Shown here piece by piece: positions 17,085 to 25,635 of a stretch of DNA of 64,000 bases. The translations under genes were made by a program, and so were the position numbers. This stretch comes from Aggregatilinea lenta (GTDB lineage: Bacteria; Chloroflexota; Anaerolineae; Aggregatilineales; Aggregatilineaceae): contig NZ_BFCB01000002.1 of assembly GCF_003569045.1 (NCBI RefSeq), positions 434,001 through 498,000 of the forward strand, given 5' to 3'. Position 1 is the stretch's first letter. Each line of letters starts with the position of its first letter. The notes beneath the pieces are model-generated. The model saw nothing but the letters and a program-made list of their open reading frames with translations, was not told where the DNA came from and did no database searches.

Positions 17085-18424
17085 GCCGCGCTCCTTTCGA
17101 CGTGACTGAGCACCAGCAGCAGCCCGATGATGGCGAAGCTAGTCAGCAGCGAGCTGCCGCCGTAGCTGACGAATGGCAGCGTGACCCCGGTCAGCGGCAG
17201 CAGCTTGAGCACGCCGCCCATGATCATCAGCGCTTGCAGCCCCAGCGTCATGCTGAGGCCCGCCGCCAGCAGCGCGCGGAAAGTCTGCCGCGTCTGAATC
17301 GCGATCCGCATACCGCGCGTGACGATCACCGCGAGGGCGACCAGCACCACGATCAGCCCCAGCAGGCCCCATTCCTCGCCGATGGCGGCGAACGCAAAGT
17401 CCGAGTGCACGACGGGGATGCTGAGCGGATAACCCTGCCCGATGCCCTGCCCGAACAGCCCGCCCGCCGACACCGCCATCAGGCTTTGCACCACCTGATA
17501 GGCTTCCGTGTCCGCTGTAGCCCAGGGGTTGGCCCACACGTCCACGCGCAACGCCACGACGTCAAATGCGTTGTAGGCCACCACACCCGCCACCAGCAGC
17601 AGCGCCATGCCCGCGACCAGCAGGCTCGTCTGCCCGCTGGCGACGTAAAGCATCAGCAGGAACACGACGAAGAACAGCGTCGCCGTGCCCAGGTCGCGCT
17701 GCCACAGCAGCACCACGACCGTGATGCCCCACATCAGCAGCACAGGCGCGAGAAACGCGGGCGACGGGATGCGCACCGGACCGAGGCGGATTGTATCCGC
17801 ATGAATGAAGCGGTGATGGTCCGCGAAGTAACTGGCGAGGAACGCCACCAGCAGAATTTTCAGCAGCTCGGAGGGCTGGTAGTAGATGTTGCCCAGGCGC
17901 AGCCAGATCCACAGGCGCGGGCCACCGCCGGATGGATTCTCGCCGATGAGGATGCTGATCGCCAGTACAACCAGCCCCGCGATCAGCCACGTGTAGCGGT
18001 AGCGCCGCAGCCAGCGCAGGTCGCCGGGCAGTGCGACCAGGCCGAGCAGCGCCGCCGTGCCGATCACCAACCACAGCGACTGCCGCCACATGAACGAGGG
18101 TACCAGCCGCGAGATGAGGTTCAGGCCCCAGCCGCTGAGGAACATCGCCAGCGGGAACAGCAGCGGGTCGCGGTCCCGCAGGCGGCGCTCCAGCGCGCGG
18201 TGGCCCACCGCCGCACAGGCGATCCACACGCCGACCGGCCACAGGTCCAGCACGGAGCGATCCCGCGCCAGGACGAGCGCCACTTGATTCACCAGCACAA
18301 ACAGCCCGGCGAGGATCAGCAGACGCTGCTCGCGGCTGCCGGGCTGCGGCAGCGCCTCGGCGTCGTACTCGTCGAGCATGTCCGGCGTGATGATGACCTG
18401 TTCTTCGGTCGACTCGAACTGCAT
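17081..18424 (-). CDS. rodA: SEDS peptidoglycan glycosyltransferase (RodA/FtsW family)
   Basis: 447 residues with about ten to twelve membrane segments. SEDS signatures are present: RLWIWLRLGNIYYQPSELLK in the middle, WQRDLGTATLF with the catalytic Asp, AIGEEWGLLG, and the C-terminal LPFVSYGGSSLL. The enzyme polymerises lipid II outside the membrane with a partner class B PBP. Here the partner gene directly follows with a 4-base overlap but encodes a motif-less PBP. A 50-residue N-terminal cytoplasmic extension is unusual for E. coli-type proteins. The rodA name rests on order shared with the actinobacterial fhaA-fhaB-rodA-pbpA cluster; ftsW cannot be excluded. Family A and B repeats lie upstream. 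Confidence 0.9.
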   Translation of the reverse strand: MQFESTEEQVIITPDMLDEYDAEALPQPGSREQRLLILAGLFVLVNQVALVLARDRSVLDLWPVGVWIACAAVGHRALERRLRDRDPLLFPLAMFLSGWGLNLISRLVPSFMWRQSLWLVIGTAALLGLVALPGDLRWLRRYRYTWLIAGLVVLAISILIGENPSGGGPRLWIWLRLGNIYYQPSELLKILLVAFLASYFADHHRFIHADTIRLGPVRIPSPAFLAPVLLMWGITVVVLLWQRDLGTATLFFVVFLLMLYVASGQTSLLVAGMALLLVAGVVAYNAFDVVALRVDVWANPWATADTEAYQVVQSLMAVSAGGLFGQGIGQGYPLSIPVVHSDFAFAAIGEEWGLLGLIVVLVALAVIVTRGMRIAIQTRQTFRALLAAGLSMTLGLQALMIMGGVLKLLPLTGVTLPFVSYGGSSLLTSFAIIGLLLVLSHVERSAA

Positions 18425-18464
18425 CGTGCCCCTGCCCGCGACGGACTCGTTCGGCTAGCGAAAA

Positions 18465-18507
18465 GACCTCACCCCCGGCCCCTCTCCAATCAAGTTGGAG
18501 AGGGGAG
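18465..18507. repeat. Family A intergenic palindrome, copy 3
   Basis: Nearly identical to the copy at 4825, differing by CTCTCC for CTGTCC. A family B palindrome follows at 18532, giving the same A-then-B arrangement as at 15416. Confidence 0.88.
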
Positions 18508-18531
18508 AAAAGCCAATTTGTACCGAGGCTT

Positions 18532-18558
18532 GTAGGGGCGGGATTGCGCCCCCGCCCG
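18532..18558. repeat. Family B palindrome (GTAGGGGCGGG type)
   Basis: GTAGGGGCGGG-ATTGCG-CCCCCGCCC hairpin in the gap between the phosphorylase gene and rodA, both on the minus strand. Confidence 0.7.
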
Positions 18559-18617
18559 CTGCCTGCAAACGAGTAGGGCAAGCCATACCCCTACCCAAGC
18601 AATATCCGTGCCACCCG

Positions 18618-19505
18618 CTACGTCCGTTCGAAATACTTGCCCACGATCGGCCACAAGCGGTCCAGCGTGACGTCGGGCACGCGCGCCGGATCGGTGATCA
18701 GCGAGCCGTCGAGCGCGTGCGCGCAGCCGCAGTCCGGCATCCGGCTCGCCACCCGCTCGATCACACCGACCAGCGCGCGCTGCGCCAGCCGCAAATTGGC
18801 GTTGAGCGTCTGGATCACCAGCTCGACCGAGACATCGTCTTCCGTTGCGTGCCACACGTCGTAGTCGGTGACGTGTGCCATGACCGCGTAGCACATCTCC
18901 GCCTCACGCGCGAGGAACGCTTCCGGCGCGGTCGTCATGCCGATGATGCCCGCGCCCCAACGGCGGTACAGCGCGCTTTCGGCGCGCGTGCTGAAGCGCG
19001 GCCCCTCGACCGTGACGTACGTCGCGCCCCGGTGCGCCACGCCGCCTGCCGCTTCGACCGCGTCCGCGAGCACGCCGCCGAGGTCGTTGCAGAACGGATC
19101 GGCGACCGAGACATGCGCCACCAGCCCTTGCTCGAAAAACGACGTGGTACGCAGACCGCGCGTGAGGTCGATCAACTGATCAGGGATCACCACGTGGCCG
19201 GGCGCGAAGTCTTCGCGTAGGGAGCCGCACGCGCTGACGCTGACGATCTGCTCGACGCCGAGCGACTTCAGCGCAAAGATGTTGGCGCGGTAAGGCACTT
19301 CGGTGGGCGTGAGCACGTGCCCGCGCCCGTGACGCGGCAAAAATGCGACGCGCTGCCCGGCCAGCGTCCCGACCAGCACGGCGTCACTCGGCGCGCCAAA
19401 CGGCGTATCGACGCGGCGTTCTTCGACGTCGGTCAGCTCCGGCATGTTGTACAGCCCGGAACCGCCGATCACTGCAATGCGAACCGGCTCTGCCAAAGCG
19501 AGCAT
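18618..19505 (-). CDS. mtnP: S-methyl-5'-thioadenosine phosphorylase family enzyme
   Basis: 295 residues. The PNP/MTAP fold shows IAVIGGSGLY (9-18), FLPRHGRGHVLTP with phosphate-binding RH, SACGSLRED, VEGPRFSTRAE and IGMTTAPEAFLAREAEMCYA followed by TDYDVWH. The TDYD-x-W tail is typical of MTA phosphorylases, which split methylthioadenosine to adenine and methylthioribose-1-phosphate; some relatives prefer inosine or guanosine. GAAGGAG directly abuts ATG 19505, too close for normal use; TTG at 19496 would be spaced 9 bases and gives a protein three residues shorter. It lies in the middle of the cell-wall/FHA gene run without an obvious functional link. Confidence 0.88.
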   Translation of the reverse strand: MLALAEPVRIAVIGGSGLYNMPELTDVEERRVDTPFGAPSDAVLVGTLAGQRVAFLPRHGRGHVLTPTEVPYRANIFALKSLGVEQIVSVSACGSLREDFAPGHVVIPDQLIDLTRGLRTTSFFEQGLVAHVSVADPFCNDLGGVLADAVEAAGGVAHRGATYVTVEGPRFSTRAESALYRRWGAGIIGMTTAPEAFLAREAEMCYAVMAHVTDYDVWHATEDDVSVELVIQTLNANLRLAQRALVGVIERVASRMPDCGCAHALDGSLITDPARVPDVTLDRLWPIVGKYFERT

Positions 19506-19584
19506 CTCCTTCGGTGGAAGTCAAACCACTCTAGGGCGCCGAGTGTACCCACAACCGCGTCGCGTTCCAAGAGTCAGCGCGGCG

Positions 19585-20268
19585 CTATGGGGTGAGCGTA
19601 GGGACAGCGCGGTCCAGGGTCGTATCGGGCGCGACGCCGGTTGCGAGGGGGTCGAGCGTCGTGGTGGGCGTGGCGGTGGACGCGGGAACCGGAGTGCCGG
19701 TGTTCATCAACTGCTGGAACTGAATAGGCTGGAACGAGGTCGTGATCGCGCTCAACGACGCGCCGTAGGTCAGAATGCAGCCAACCAGCAGCAGCACCCA
19801 CACGCCCGACACCAGCAATCCGGCGACGCTCAACTTGCGCGTGCGCGACGGATCGTAGGCGTTTTTGGCATTGATCAGCCCGATCAGCGACAGGATGAAC
19901 GCCACCAGCGGCAGGCAGTAGAAGCCGCCGCAGCAGGCCGTCAGCGCGATGACGCCGACAATCAGCCCGATCAGCGCCAACAGGTCGTGCGAGTTGCCAC
20001 GATAGAGCGTATCGTCGCCATCCGCCGCGCCGCGCTTGCGCTTGCCGATCACCGCCGCCTGCGCGCCAATGAGCTGGTCGGCATACGCGCCCGGCGCCTC
20101 GACCGCCAGTCCCAGCAGACGGGCGTCCTGGGCGTGCTGTTCGCACAAACGCTGGCCGTCTTCGGTGTAGTACAGGCAATAGGCGCACAGCGGCTTACCA
20201 CAGACCTCACAGCGCTCGATGGCGGGCCGGTCCGAGTGGTTGGCGCAGTTGAGGGTGTCCCAGTTCAT
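19585..20268 (-). CDS. Zinc-finger (B-box-like) membrane protein
   Basis: 227 residues. The N-terminus has CANHSDRPAIERCEVCGKPLC, a B-box-like Cys/His cluster (8-28) continuing to CLYYTEDGQRLCEQH. Two to three hydrophobic segments follow (about 95-130 and 145-170), the first around LIGLIVGVIALTACCGGFYC. The last 40 residues are a Thr/Pro-rich tail, probably extracellular. The pattern of short Cys-rich cytoplasmic head, membrane hairpin and low-complexity tail is common among uncharacterised proteins. It lies between the CHAT-STAND gene and the phosphorylase gene on the same strand. I cannot assign a function. Confidence 0.7.
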   Translation of the reverse strand: MNWDTLNCANHSDRPAIERCEVCGKPLCAYCLYYTEDGQRLCEQHAQDARLLGLAVEAPGAYADQLIGAQAAVIGKRKRGAADGDDTLYRGNSHDLLALIGLIVGVIALTACCGGFYCLPLVAFILSLIGLINAKNAYDPSRTRKLSVAGLLVSGVWVLLLVGCILTYGASLSAITTSFQPIQFQQLMNTGTPVPASTATPTTTLDPLATGVAPDTTLDRAVPTLTP

Positions 20269-20313
20269 CGTGGTGCCCCAGGGGATGTCATGTCATGCAT
20301 AGCGCGACGCGCC

Positions 20314-23300
20314 TTACCCGCCCGGCAGGCCGCGCAGCACCACATCCAACGCGGCGGCCTGCCGCTCCAGCCCGAACCCGGCCAGGGCCGCCCGCGAGAC
20401 GGTCGCCTGCTCGATGGTGTCGCGGCAAAAGTCGCTGTCGCCCTCGGCGGCGCGGCGCGCGCGGATCTCGTGCACGCGGACCAACACGTCGGCGGCCTGC
20501 GTCAACACGCGCCGGTCGTCGAGCGAGGCGGCCTGCTCCATCGCCCGGTGCAGCACGTCCTGCGCCGCGACCGAATCGCCCTGGATCATACGCAACTGGC
20601 CGAGGAACACGCCCGCCGCCGCCCGATCCAGCGCGCTGCCGCTGCTTTCGAACAGGCGCTGGCCGCGCTCGACATTCGCCACCGCGTCGTCCACCTGCCC
20701 CAGCCGTGCCTGCACGCGCCCCAGGTCCACGTAAACCTCGGCCAACGGCTCCGACGCGTTGCACGCCAGCAGGTCGGCCAGGGCGTTCGACAGCAGCCGC
20801 GCCGCCGATTCCCACTCGTCGCGGGCCGCGCCAATGCGATTCTCGCGGCGAGCCTGTTCCGCCCGCGCGACGTGCACGCGGCCCAACGCGCGGCGGCAGG
20901 TGCTGCGCAGCACGCTCGCCCCGGCCAGTGGGGCCAGCTTCAGCGCGCGCTCGTAGGCGTCTTCGGCGCGCTCAAGGTCGCCCGTCCGCAGCAGCGCTGC
21001 GCCGAGGTCCGCGCTCGCCAGGGCCGCACTCATGCCATCCTGCGCCTTGACGTAAGCGGCTCGCGCCGCGCCGTAGCGCGGGATCGCGTCCTGAATCCGG
21101 CCAGCGGCTTCCAGCGCGGCAGCCCAATCGTGCGCCAGACGCGCGGCGTTGGCGGGATCGGCCCGGTCGCTTTCCAGCAGGGCCTGCAGCGCGTCCTGCA
21201 CCATTCCGGCAGCCTCCGCTGCCCGACCCGCACGTAACAGGTGCTGCGCGTCGTGGTGAGCCGCTTCCGCGCGCACGCTGACGTCCAGGTCCTGCAGCCC
21301 GCGCGCCACCTGGAAGGCGATCCCGGCCTCAGCTTCCCGGCCCGGAATGACGGTCAGCGCCTCGCCCACCGCCACCTGGAGCAGCGCGAGGTCGCGCCCT
21401 TCGGGAAGCTGGGCGCGCACCGGCTCGGCGTAGTGCAAAAATTCCTCGGCCAGCCCGGCCAGCCGGAACAGCGGCCCAACGACGACCAGCGCCCGCGCCA
21501 GCACGCCCGCATCATCCGGCGAGGCGGCCCGCGTGCGCCGCGCCAGGATCGCGCGCAAATTGTTCAGCCTGGCCTGCCACGCCCGGTCCAGCGGCGGCTC
21601 GTCCGCGATGCGCCCGCGCACCAGATAGCGCAGCACCGCGTCGTCCAGGCGCTGAAGCTGCGCGGCGGCCAGCGGGAAATGGTCGCGCACGTAGGCGCGC
21701 ACCGCCGTGGGCACGTCCAGCAGCGCGCCGTCATGCACCAGCAGCCCGCGTTCCAACAGCGCGTCGATGTGCTCGGCGGCGCGGTCCCCGGCCAGCCCTT
21801 CGGCCAGCCCCCGGTCGAAGGCGTCCACCAGTCCCTGCGCGCGCACCAGCAGGCGCAGCACGCGTTCCGGCTCGGCGGTGAGCTGCGCGAGATGCCGCCG
21901 CAGCACCGCCCCCACCGGATCGTCGCGATCCGCGTCGAGATCGGCCAGCTCGGCCAGCGCGCCCTCGAAGCCTGCGAGCTTCATCTGCTTGACGCCGCGC
22001 GAAATCAGCCACGGCACGCCGAGCGTGCGCTCCAGAAACTCGTCGATGGTGTCCACGTCGAGCGCATCCACGTCGTGTTCCACAGCCAGCCGCATCGCCA
22101 ACGTGCGCGCTGCCTTCGCAGAAAGGCGGCCCACATCCACCAGTCGCGTGTCCTCGATGCGACCCAGGCGATCGGGGATGGTCCGCCCGACGACCAGCGC
22201 GCAGCTCGTCGATCCCGGCGCGATCCCAGCGAACAGCCCGGCCAGTTGATCCTGCTCCGTCGTGGAGGCCAGCATGTCCACGCGATCGAGCACCAGCAGC
22301 ACGCGCCGTCTATTGAGCGCGGCCACCACGTCCCGCGAGGCCGTGCCGACCGGCAGTTCCAGCAGGTCCGCCAACTGCGCCACGATCTCGCGCGTGCGCG
22401 TCAGCGCGTCCGTCTGGAACCACAGCACGCCGTCGGGAAACTGCCACGCCAGCCGCCCGGCCAGCTCCGCTGCCAGCCACGTCTTGCCGATGCCCGCCGG
22501 GCCGTACAGGGCGACCATACGCCGCGTACCCGCCGGAAGCTCTTCAATCAACTGCGTGAGCTGGTCGCGTCGCCCGGCGAAACCCGCGTAACGCGGGACC
22601 CCGCGCATGACCGGCACACCTTCGCACAGCACCGGGCGGGGCGCACGCCGGTCGGGGGGCACGTCCCGGCGCAGTGTGGACTCGTCGCGCAGCACTAAAT
22701 CGTAGCGATCGGCCTGCCCCATGTCGCGCCGCCGCAGCGCCCCAGTCGCGGCACGGTACGCCTCGCGCACCGTCTCACCGCGCGCCAGGGCCGCGTACAG
22801 CGCCGTGTTGAAGGCCAGCGCGTTCTCGTCGCGGACGCGCCGCCACGCGCCTAGCACCGCCTCGACGCCCGTCTCCTTAAGCAGCAGCTCGGCGGCCCGG
22901 CGGCTGAAGCCGCCTTCCAGCACGACGACCTGCGCGCCGCCGGGTTTCAGCACGCGCGCGAGATGTTCCGCGACCATGTACGCTTCGTGGCCGTTTTCGT
23001 CTTCGAGGTAGAGCATATCGCGCTCGCCGTGCGCCACGACGTGCAACACGCGGAACGCATCCGCCCCACCGCGCGCCACCACTTCACCAAGCGCCGCGCC
23101 GGTGGACGGCAGCAGCCGGACCAGGGCCAGAGGCGTACTCTGCGCGCCTGCCTGCGCGGTCGCCGCGCGCCACGCCGCGACCAACCGCCGCCACTCGACC
23201 TCGCGGTCCAGCGGGTTGATCGGGTCCTGGTCGCCGTTCAAGTTTGCGTAAGGGGCTGCGATCACGGCCAGCACCGGCAAATAGCGCCGAAGCTGCGCCG

Positions 23301-23397
23301 CGCCGGGGTCATCCAGCAGCGTGCGACCACAGGCCAGCGTGAAGTCCGGCACGGCTTGCAGGCCCGCCGGGAGGGTGGGAGTCCGGTTTTCGGTCAT
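20314..23397 (-). CDS. CHAT-like/STAND NTPase/TPR protein with a lost CHAT cysteine
   Basis: 1027 residues in three parts. The N-terminal CHAT-like domain (about 1-240) has the His motif LHVVAHGERD (His123), but the strand that normally ends in N/S-A-C-E/Q-S reads VVVLEGGFS (157-165), so the catalytic Cys is Gly. The NACHT/NB-ARC-like ATPase has Walker A GPAGIGKT (299-306) and Walker B RRVLLVLDRVD (Asp371), both intact. About 600-1000 is alpha-helical with TPR-like repeats (for example GDLERAEDAYERALKLAPLA). STAND proteins are ligand-triggered oligomeric switches in signalling and phage defence. With a dead protease head this one may signal by binding. A TATACT lies 8 bases from the ATG, so the mRNA is nearly leaderless. 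Confidence 0.86.
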   Translation of the reverse strand: MTENRTPTLPAGLQAVPDFTLACGRTLLDDPGAAQLRRYLPVLAVIAAPYANLNGDQDPINPLDREVEWRRLVAAWRAATAQAGAQSTPLALVRLLPSTGAALGEVVARGGADAFRVLHVVAHGERDMLYLEDENGHEAYMVAEHLARVLKPGGAQVVVLEGGFSRRAAELLLKETGVEAVLGAWRRVRDENALAFNTALYAALARGETVREAYRAATGALRRRDMGQADRYDLVLRDESTLRRDVPPDRRAPRPVLCEGVPVMRGVPRYAGFAGRRDQLTQLIEELPAGTRRMVALYGPAGIGKTWLAAELAGRLAWQFPDGVLWFQTDALTRTREIVAQLADLLELPVGTASRDVVAALNRRRVLLVLDRVDMLASTTEQDQLAGLFAGIAPGSTSCALVVGRTIPDRLGRIEDTRLVDVGRLSAKAARTLAMRLAVEHDVDALDVDTIDEFLERTLGVPWLISRGVKQMKLAGFEGALAELADLDADRDDPVGAVLRRHLAQLTAEPERVLRLLVRAQGLVDAFDRGLAEGLAGDRAAEHIDALLERGLLVHDGALLDVPTAVRAYVRDHFPLAAAQLQRLDDAVLRYLVRGRIADEPPLDRAWQARLNNLRAILARRTRAASPDDAGVLARALVVVGPLFRLAGLAEEFLHYAEPVRAQLPEGRDLALLQVAVGEALTVIPGREAEAGIAFQVARGLQDLDVSVRAEAAHHDAQHLLRAGRAAEAAGMVQDALQALLESDRADPANAARLAHDWAAALEAAGRIQDAIPRYGAARAAYVKAQDGMSAALASADLGAALLRTGDLERAEDAYERALKLAPLAGASVLRSTCRRALGRVHVARAEQARRENRIGAARDEWESAARLLSNALADLLACNASEPLAEVYVDLGRVQARLGQVDDAVANVERGQRLFESSGSALDRAAAGVFLGQLRMIQGDSVAAQDVLHRAMEQAASLDDRRVLTQAADVLVRVHEIRARRAAEGDSDFCRDTIEQATVSRAALAGFGLERQAAALDVVLRGLPGG

Positions 23398-23405
23398 AGC
23401 TGTGC

Positions 23406-23433
23406 AGTATAGTGCAAAGCGGCAAAAAGTAAA
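23406..23433 (-). promoter_or_regulatory. Promoter giving a near-leaderless CHAT-STAND mRNA
   Basis: On the minus strand, TTTACT (23433-23428), a 16-base spacer and TATACT (23411-23406), with the ATG 8 bases further on. No TGN extension and no ribosome site are seen. Confidence 0.45.
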
Positions 23434-23481
23434 ACGACGAGCTTCGCGTGGGTTCGGTTACACAGGCGGGGGCGAAAAAGT

Positions 23482-23505
23482 GGGCGATGCAAGCATCGCC
23501 CCTAC
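23482..23505. repeat. Family B palindrome (GGGCGATGCAAGCATCGCCC type)
   Basis: GGGCGATGCAAGCATCGCCC followed by CTAC, identical over 24 bases to the copy at 62079-62102. It lies between the SDR gene and the CHAT-STAND gene. Confidence 0.85.
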
Positions 23506-23535
23506 GGATCACGCCTAATAATACTTGGCTCTCGC

Positions 23536-24327
23536 CTACAGTGTCGTGCGGATCGAGCCGCCGTCGACCGGGATCAGCGTGCCGTGCAGGTAGCTGGCCG
23601 CCGGGGAGCACATGAACACCGCGACATTCGCGAACTCCTCCGGCTCGCCCATGCGCCCCAGCGGGACGCTGGCGCCCTGCCGCTGCCCGGCCTCCTCGGC
23701 GGTGATGCCCTGCGCCTGCGCGCGGCTCTCCATGATCTGCGTGACGCGCCCGGTGCGCGTCCAGCCCGGCAAAATGCTGTTGACGCGGATGCCCTGCGGC
23801 CCCAGCTCGTTCGCCAGCGACTTGGTCAACCCGGCGACGCTCATGCGCACGCTGTTGGACAGAATCAGGTTGTCGATCGGCTGCTTGACGGACACGGACG
23901 TGATGGTCAGAATCGCCGCGCGGGAGCTTTGCTTGAGGTACGGCAGCGCGGCGCGGATGACGTACACCGCACTCATCACGTTCAGCTTGAACGCCTTGTC
24001 CCAATCGTCAAGCGACACCGATTCGAACGTGCCGGGCGGCGGACCGCCCGCGTTGGTGACGATCACGTCCAGGCCGCCCAGGCGCGCCGCCGCGTTTTCG
24101 ACGATCGTCTTCGCCGCCTCGCCGTCGGTCAGGTCGCCGCTCAGCGCCAGCACGTTGTTGCCAGACTCGCGCCGGATGGCGGCGGCGGTTTCTTCCAGCC
24201 GGTCCTGGTAGCGCCCGTTCACGACGACGTGCGCCCCTTCGAGGCTGAACTGGCGCGCGGTTGCGGCGCCCAGGCCGCTGCTGCTCGCCGCCACAAAGAC
24301 TTTGGCTTCTTTCAGTCCAAGATCCAT
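23536..24327 (-). CDS. Atypical SDR-family protein
   Basis: 263 residues from ATG 24327 (MDLGLKEAKVF), with GGGGAG upstream; an in-frame extension of 20 codons lacks homology. The Rossmann fold has VFVAASSSGLGAATAR (10-25), a variant of the usual T-G-x3-G-x-G, then NAGG (92-95). The catalytic region keeps Ser144 in TITSVSV, but Y-x-x-x-K is SNSVR (157-161), so Tyr is Ser and Lys is Arg. The C-terminus (IRVNSILPGWTRTGRV, IPVDGGSIRTTL) is normal. A subgroup of 3-oxoacyl-ACP-reductase-like SDRs shares such changes, and its substrate is unknown. It starts 19 bases after fhaB stops, so it probably belongs to the fha operon. Confidence 0.85.
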   Translation of the reverse strand: MDLGLKEAKVFVAASSSGLGAATARQFSLEGAHVVVNGRYQDRLEETAAAIRRESGNNVLALSGDLTDGEAAKTIVENAAARLGGLDVIVTNAGGPPPGTFESVSLDDWDKAFKLNVMSAVYVIRAALPYLKQSSRAAILTITSVSVKQPIDNLILSNSVRMSVAGLTKSLANELGPQGIRVNSILPGWTRTGRVTQIMESRAQAQGITAEEAGQRQGASVPLGRMGEPEEFANVAVFMCSPAASYLHGTLIPVDGGSIRTTL

Positions 24328-24346
24328 GCTGCTCCCCTGTTTTTCA

Positions 24347-24784
24347 TCAGTCCAGTTCCAGGCGGAACTGCACCTGCCCGATCCCAATCACGTCGCCCGA
24401 CGACACCACGACCGGCTCGCGGATGGTGTCGCCGTTGAGCAGCGTGCCGTTGCTGCTATGCCGGTCCTCCAGCCACCACTGGCCGCTGCGCCAGATCACT
24501 AAGGCGTGCTCCTGGCTGGCGAAGTTGTCGTGCACGACGATCGTGTTCGTCGGCGCACGGCCCAGGCTGGTCACCGGCAGCAGTGAATAGCTCGTCCCGG
24601 TGTCCAACGCGCCGTCCGACGACGCCACCACCACCAGTTGGCCCCGGTGGAGCCTGCCCCCGGTCACCTCGCTGACCGACGCCTGATAATCGCGCCACAA
24701 CACCAGGAACACCGCGCCCAGCATGCCCACCAGCAGCCCGCCGGTCACCACGCGCAGGATCAGCAGCACAACGTCAAGGCTCAA
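24347..24784 (-). CDS. fhaB: Membrane-anchored FHA domain protein (FhaB-like)
   Basis: 145 residues from TTG 24784. This start overlaps the fhaA stop by 11 bases and has GAGG 9 bases upstream; an ATG further upstream would read through fhaA and gives nonsense sequence. One membrane helix (about 4-30) leads to an FHA domain (70-143) with LGRAPTNTIVV, the phosphopeptide loop SQEHALV and DRHSSNGTLLNG. FHA domains bind phosphothreonine, usually on substrates or partners of Ser/Thr kinases. In actinobacteria the equivalent FhaB (FipA) works with FhaA at the septum and cell-wall machinery. No PknB-type kinase or PstP phosphatase is in the window. Confidence 0.85.
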   Translation of the reverse strand: MSLDVVLLILRVVTGGLLVGMLGAVFLVLWRDYQASVSEVTGGRLHRGQLVVVASSDGALDTGTSYSLLPVTSLGRAPTNTIVVHDNFASQEHALVIWRSGQWWLEDRHSSNGTLLNGDTIREPVVVSSGDVIGIGQVQFRLELD

Positions 24785-25628
24785 GGAAACCGTCCTCTTC
24801 CGGGTCGTCGCCGGATCGATCCTGCGGCACGGCGTCCTCCTCGTCGACCGGGCGCATCCAGACCTGGGTGTCGCCCTTTGGCCCGACGTGCCCGGTGGAG
24901 GCTTCGTCCACGTGGTAGACCAGCGCCACGCCCGCCAGCGATACCACGTCGCCGGGACGCAGCACACATTCGCTGATGCGCTCGTTGTTCACAAACGTAC
25001 CGCCCCGGCTGCCCAGGTCGTACAGCACGAATTCGCCGAAGCGAAAGCGAAGCTGGCAATGATGGCGGCTGATGCGCATATCGTCCAGCACAATCGTGTT
25101 GTCGCGCCGCCGCCCGATGTTGATCACCGCGCGGTCCAGCGGCACGTAATGCTTGCCGTCCACGATCAAAAACGCGTCGGGCAGCACGTCGCGACGTGGC
25201 TGAGCCTCCACACCGTCCAGCGGATGCAAGACCTGGGTCGATTCGCGCAGGGAGCGGCGATGCCCCGCGACGATCGAGACGCCGTGCGCCGGAATCGAGT
25301 CGTCCGGCACCAGCTCGACACTCGGCAGCGCGTCCAGCAGCAGGCCGCTCTCGTGCGCCAGCGCGACGAGATGTTCGGAGAGCAGCACGGCCAGATCGGG
25401 CTGGCGATCGAGCAGGGCGGCGTAGTCGTCGGGATTGAGCGTCACGGTGAAGTGATTCGGCGCGAGGTCGCGCTGCTCGTCGTCGATCCGCGCGCCGTCT
25501 TCCATCGCCCGCGCCAGACGCAGCGCGACCTCGCGCGGTTGGAGCCGCCCGTCAAACAGCCGGGCAAATCCCCCCTCGACCAGCGCCTGGATGCGCTCTT
25601 CAAACCGTGAAAGGCTGTTCTTGTCCAT
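24774..25628 (-). CDS. fhaA: FhaA-like protein (DUF3662 plus FHA domain)
   Basis: 284 residues from ATG 25628; the in-frame extension upstream is ignored because it contains the promoter. The N-terminal domain (about 1-115) is the FhaA-type DUF3662: SRFEERIQALVEGGFARLFD, LQPREVALRLARAMED and FTVTLNPDDY. A linker follows, then an FHA domain (160-240) with INIGRRRDNTIVLDD, ISRHHCQL and DLGSRGGTFVNN. In mycobacteria FhaA binds phosphorylated MviN and regulates peptidoglycan synthesis. The order fhaA-fhaB...rodA-pbpA here matches that cluster, with four other genes inserted. The mRNA should be leaderless (see 25636). Confidence 0.9.
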   Translation of the reverse strand: MDKNSLSRFEERIQALVEGGFARLFDGRLQPREVALRLARAMEDGARIDDEQRDLAPNHFTVTLNPDDYAALLDRQPDLAVLLSEHLVALAHESGLLLDALPSVELVPDDSIPAHGVSIVAGHRRSLRESTQVLHPLDGVEAQPRRDVLPDAFLIVDGKHYVPLDRAVINIGRRRDNTIVLDDMRISRHHCQLRFRFGEFVLYDLGSRGGTFVNNERISECVLRPGDVVSLAGVALVYHVDEASTGHVGPKGDTQVWMRPVDEEDAVPQDRSGDDPEEDGFLEP

Positions 25629-25635
25629 GCGCGCG

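Noticed and set aside
19585-20268. Considered a RING-type ubiquitin-like ligase because of the Cys/His cluster
   Set aside because: The Cys/His spacing resembles a short B-box-like zinc-binding motif rather than RING, and the rest is a membrane protein with a low-complexity tail.
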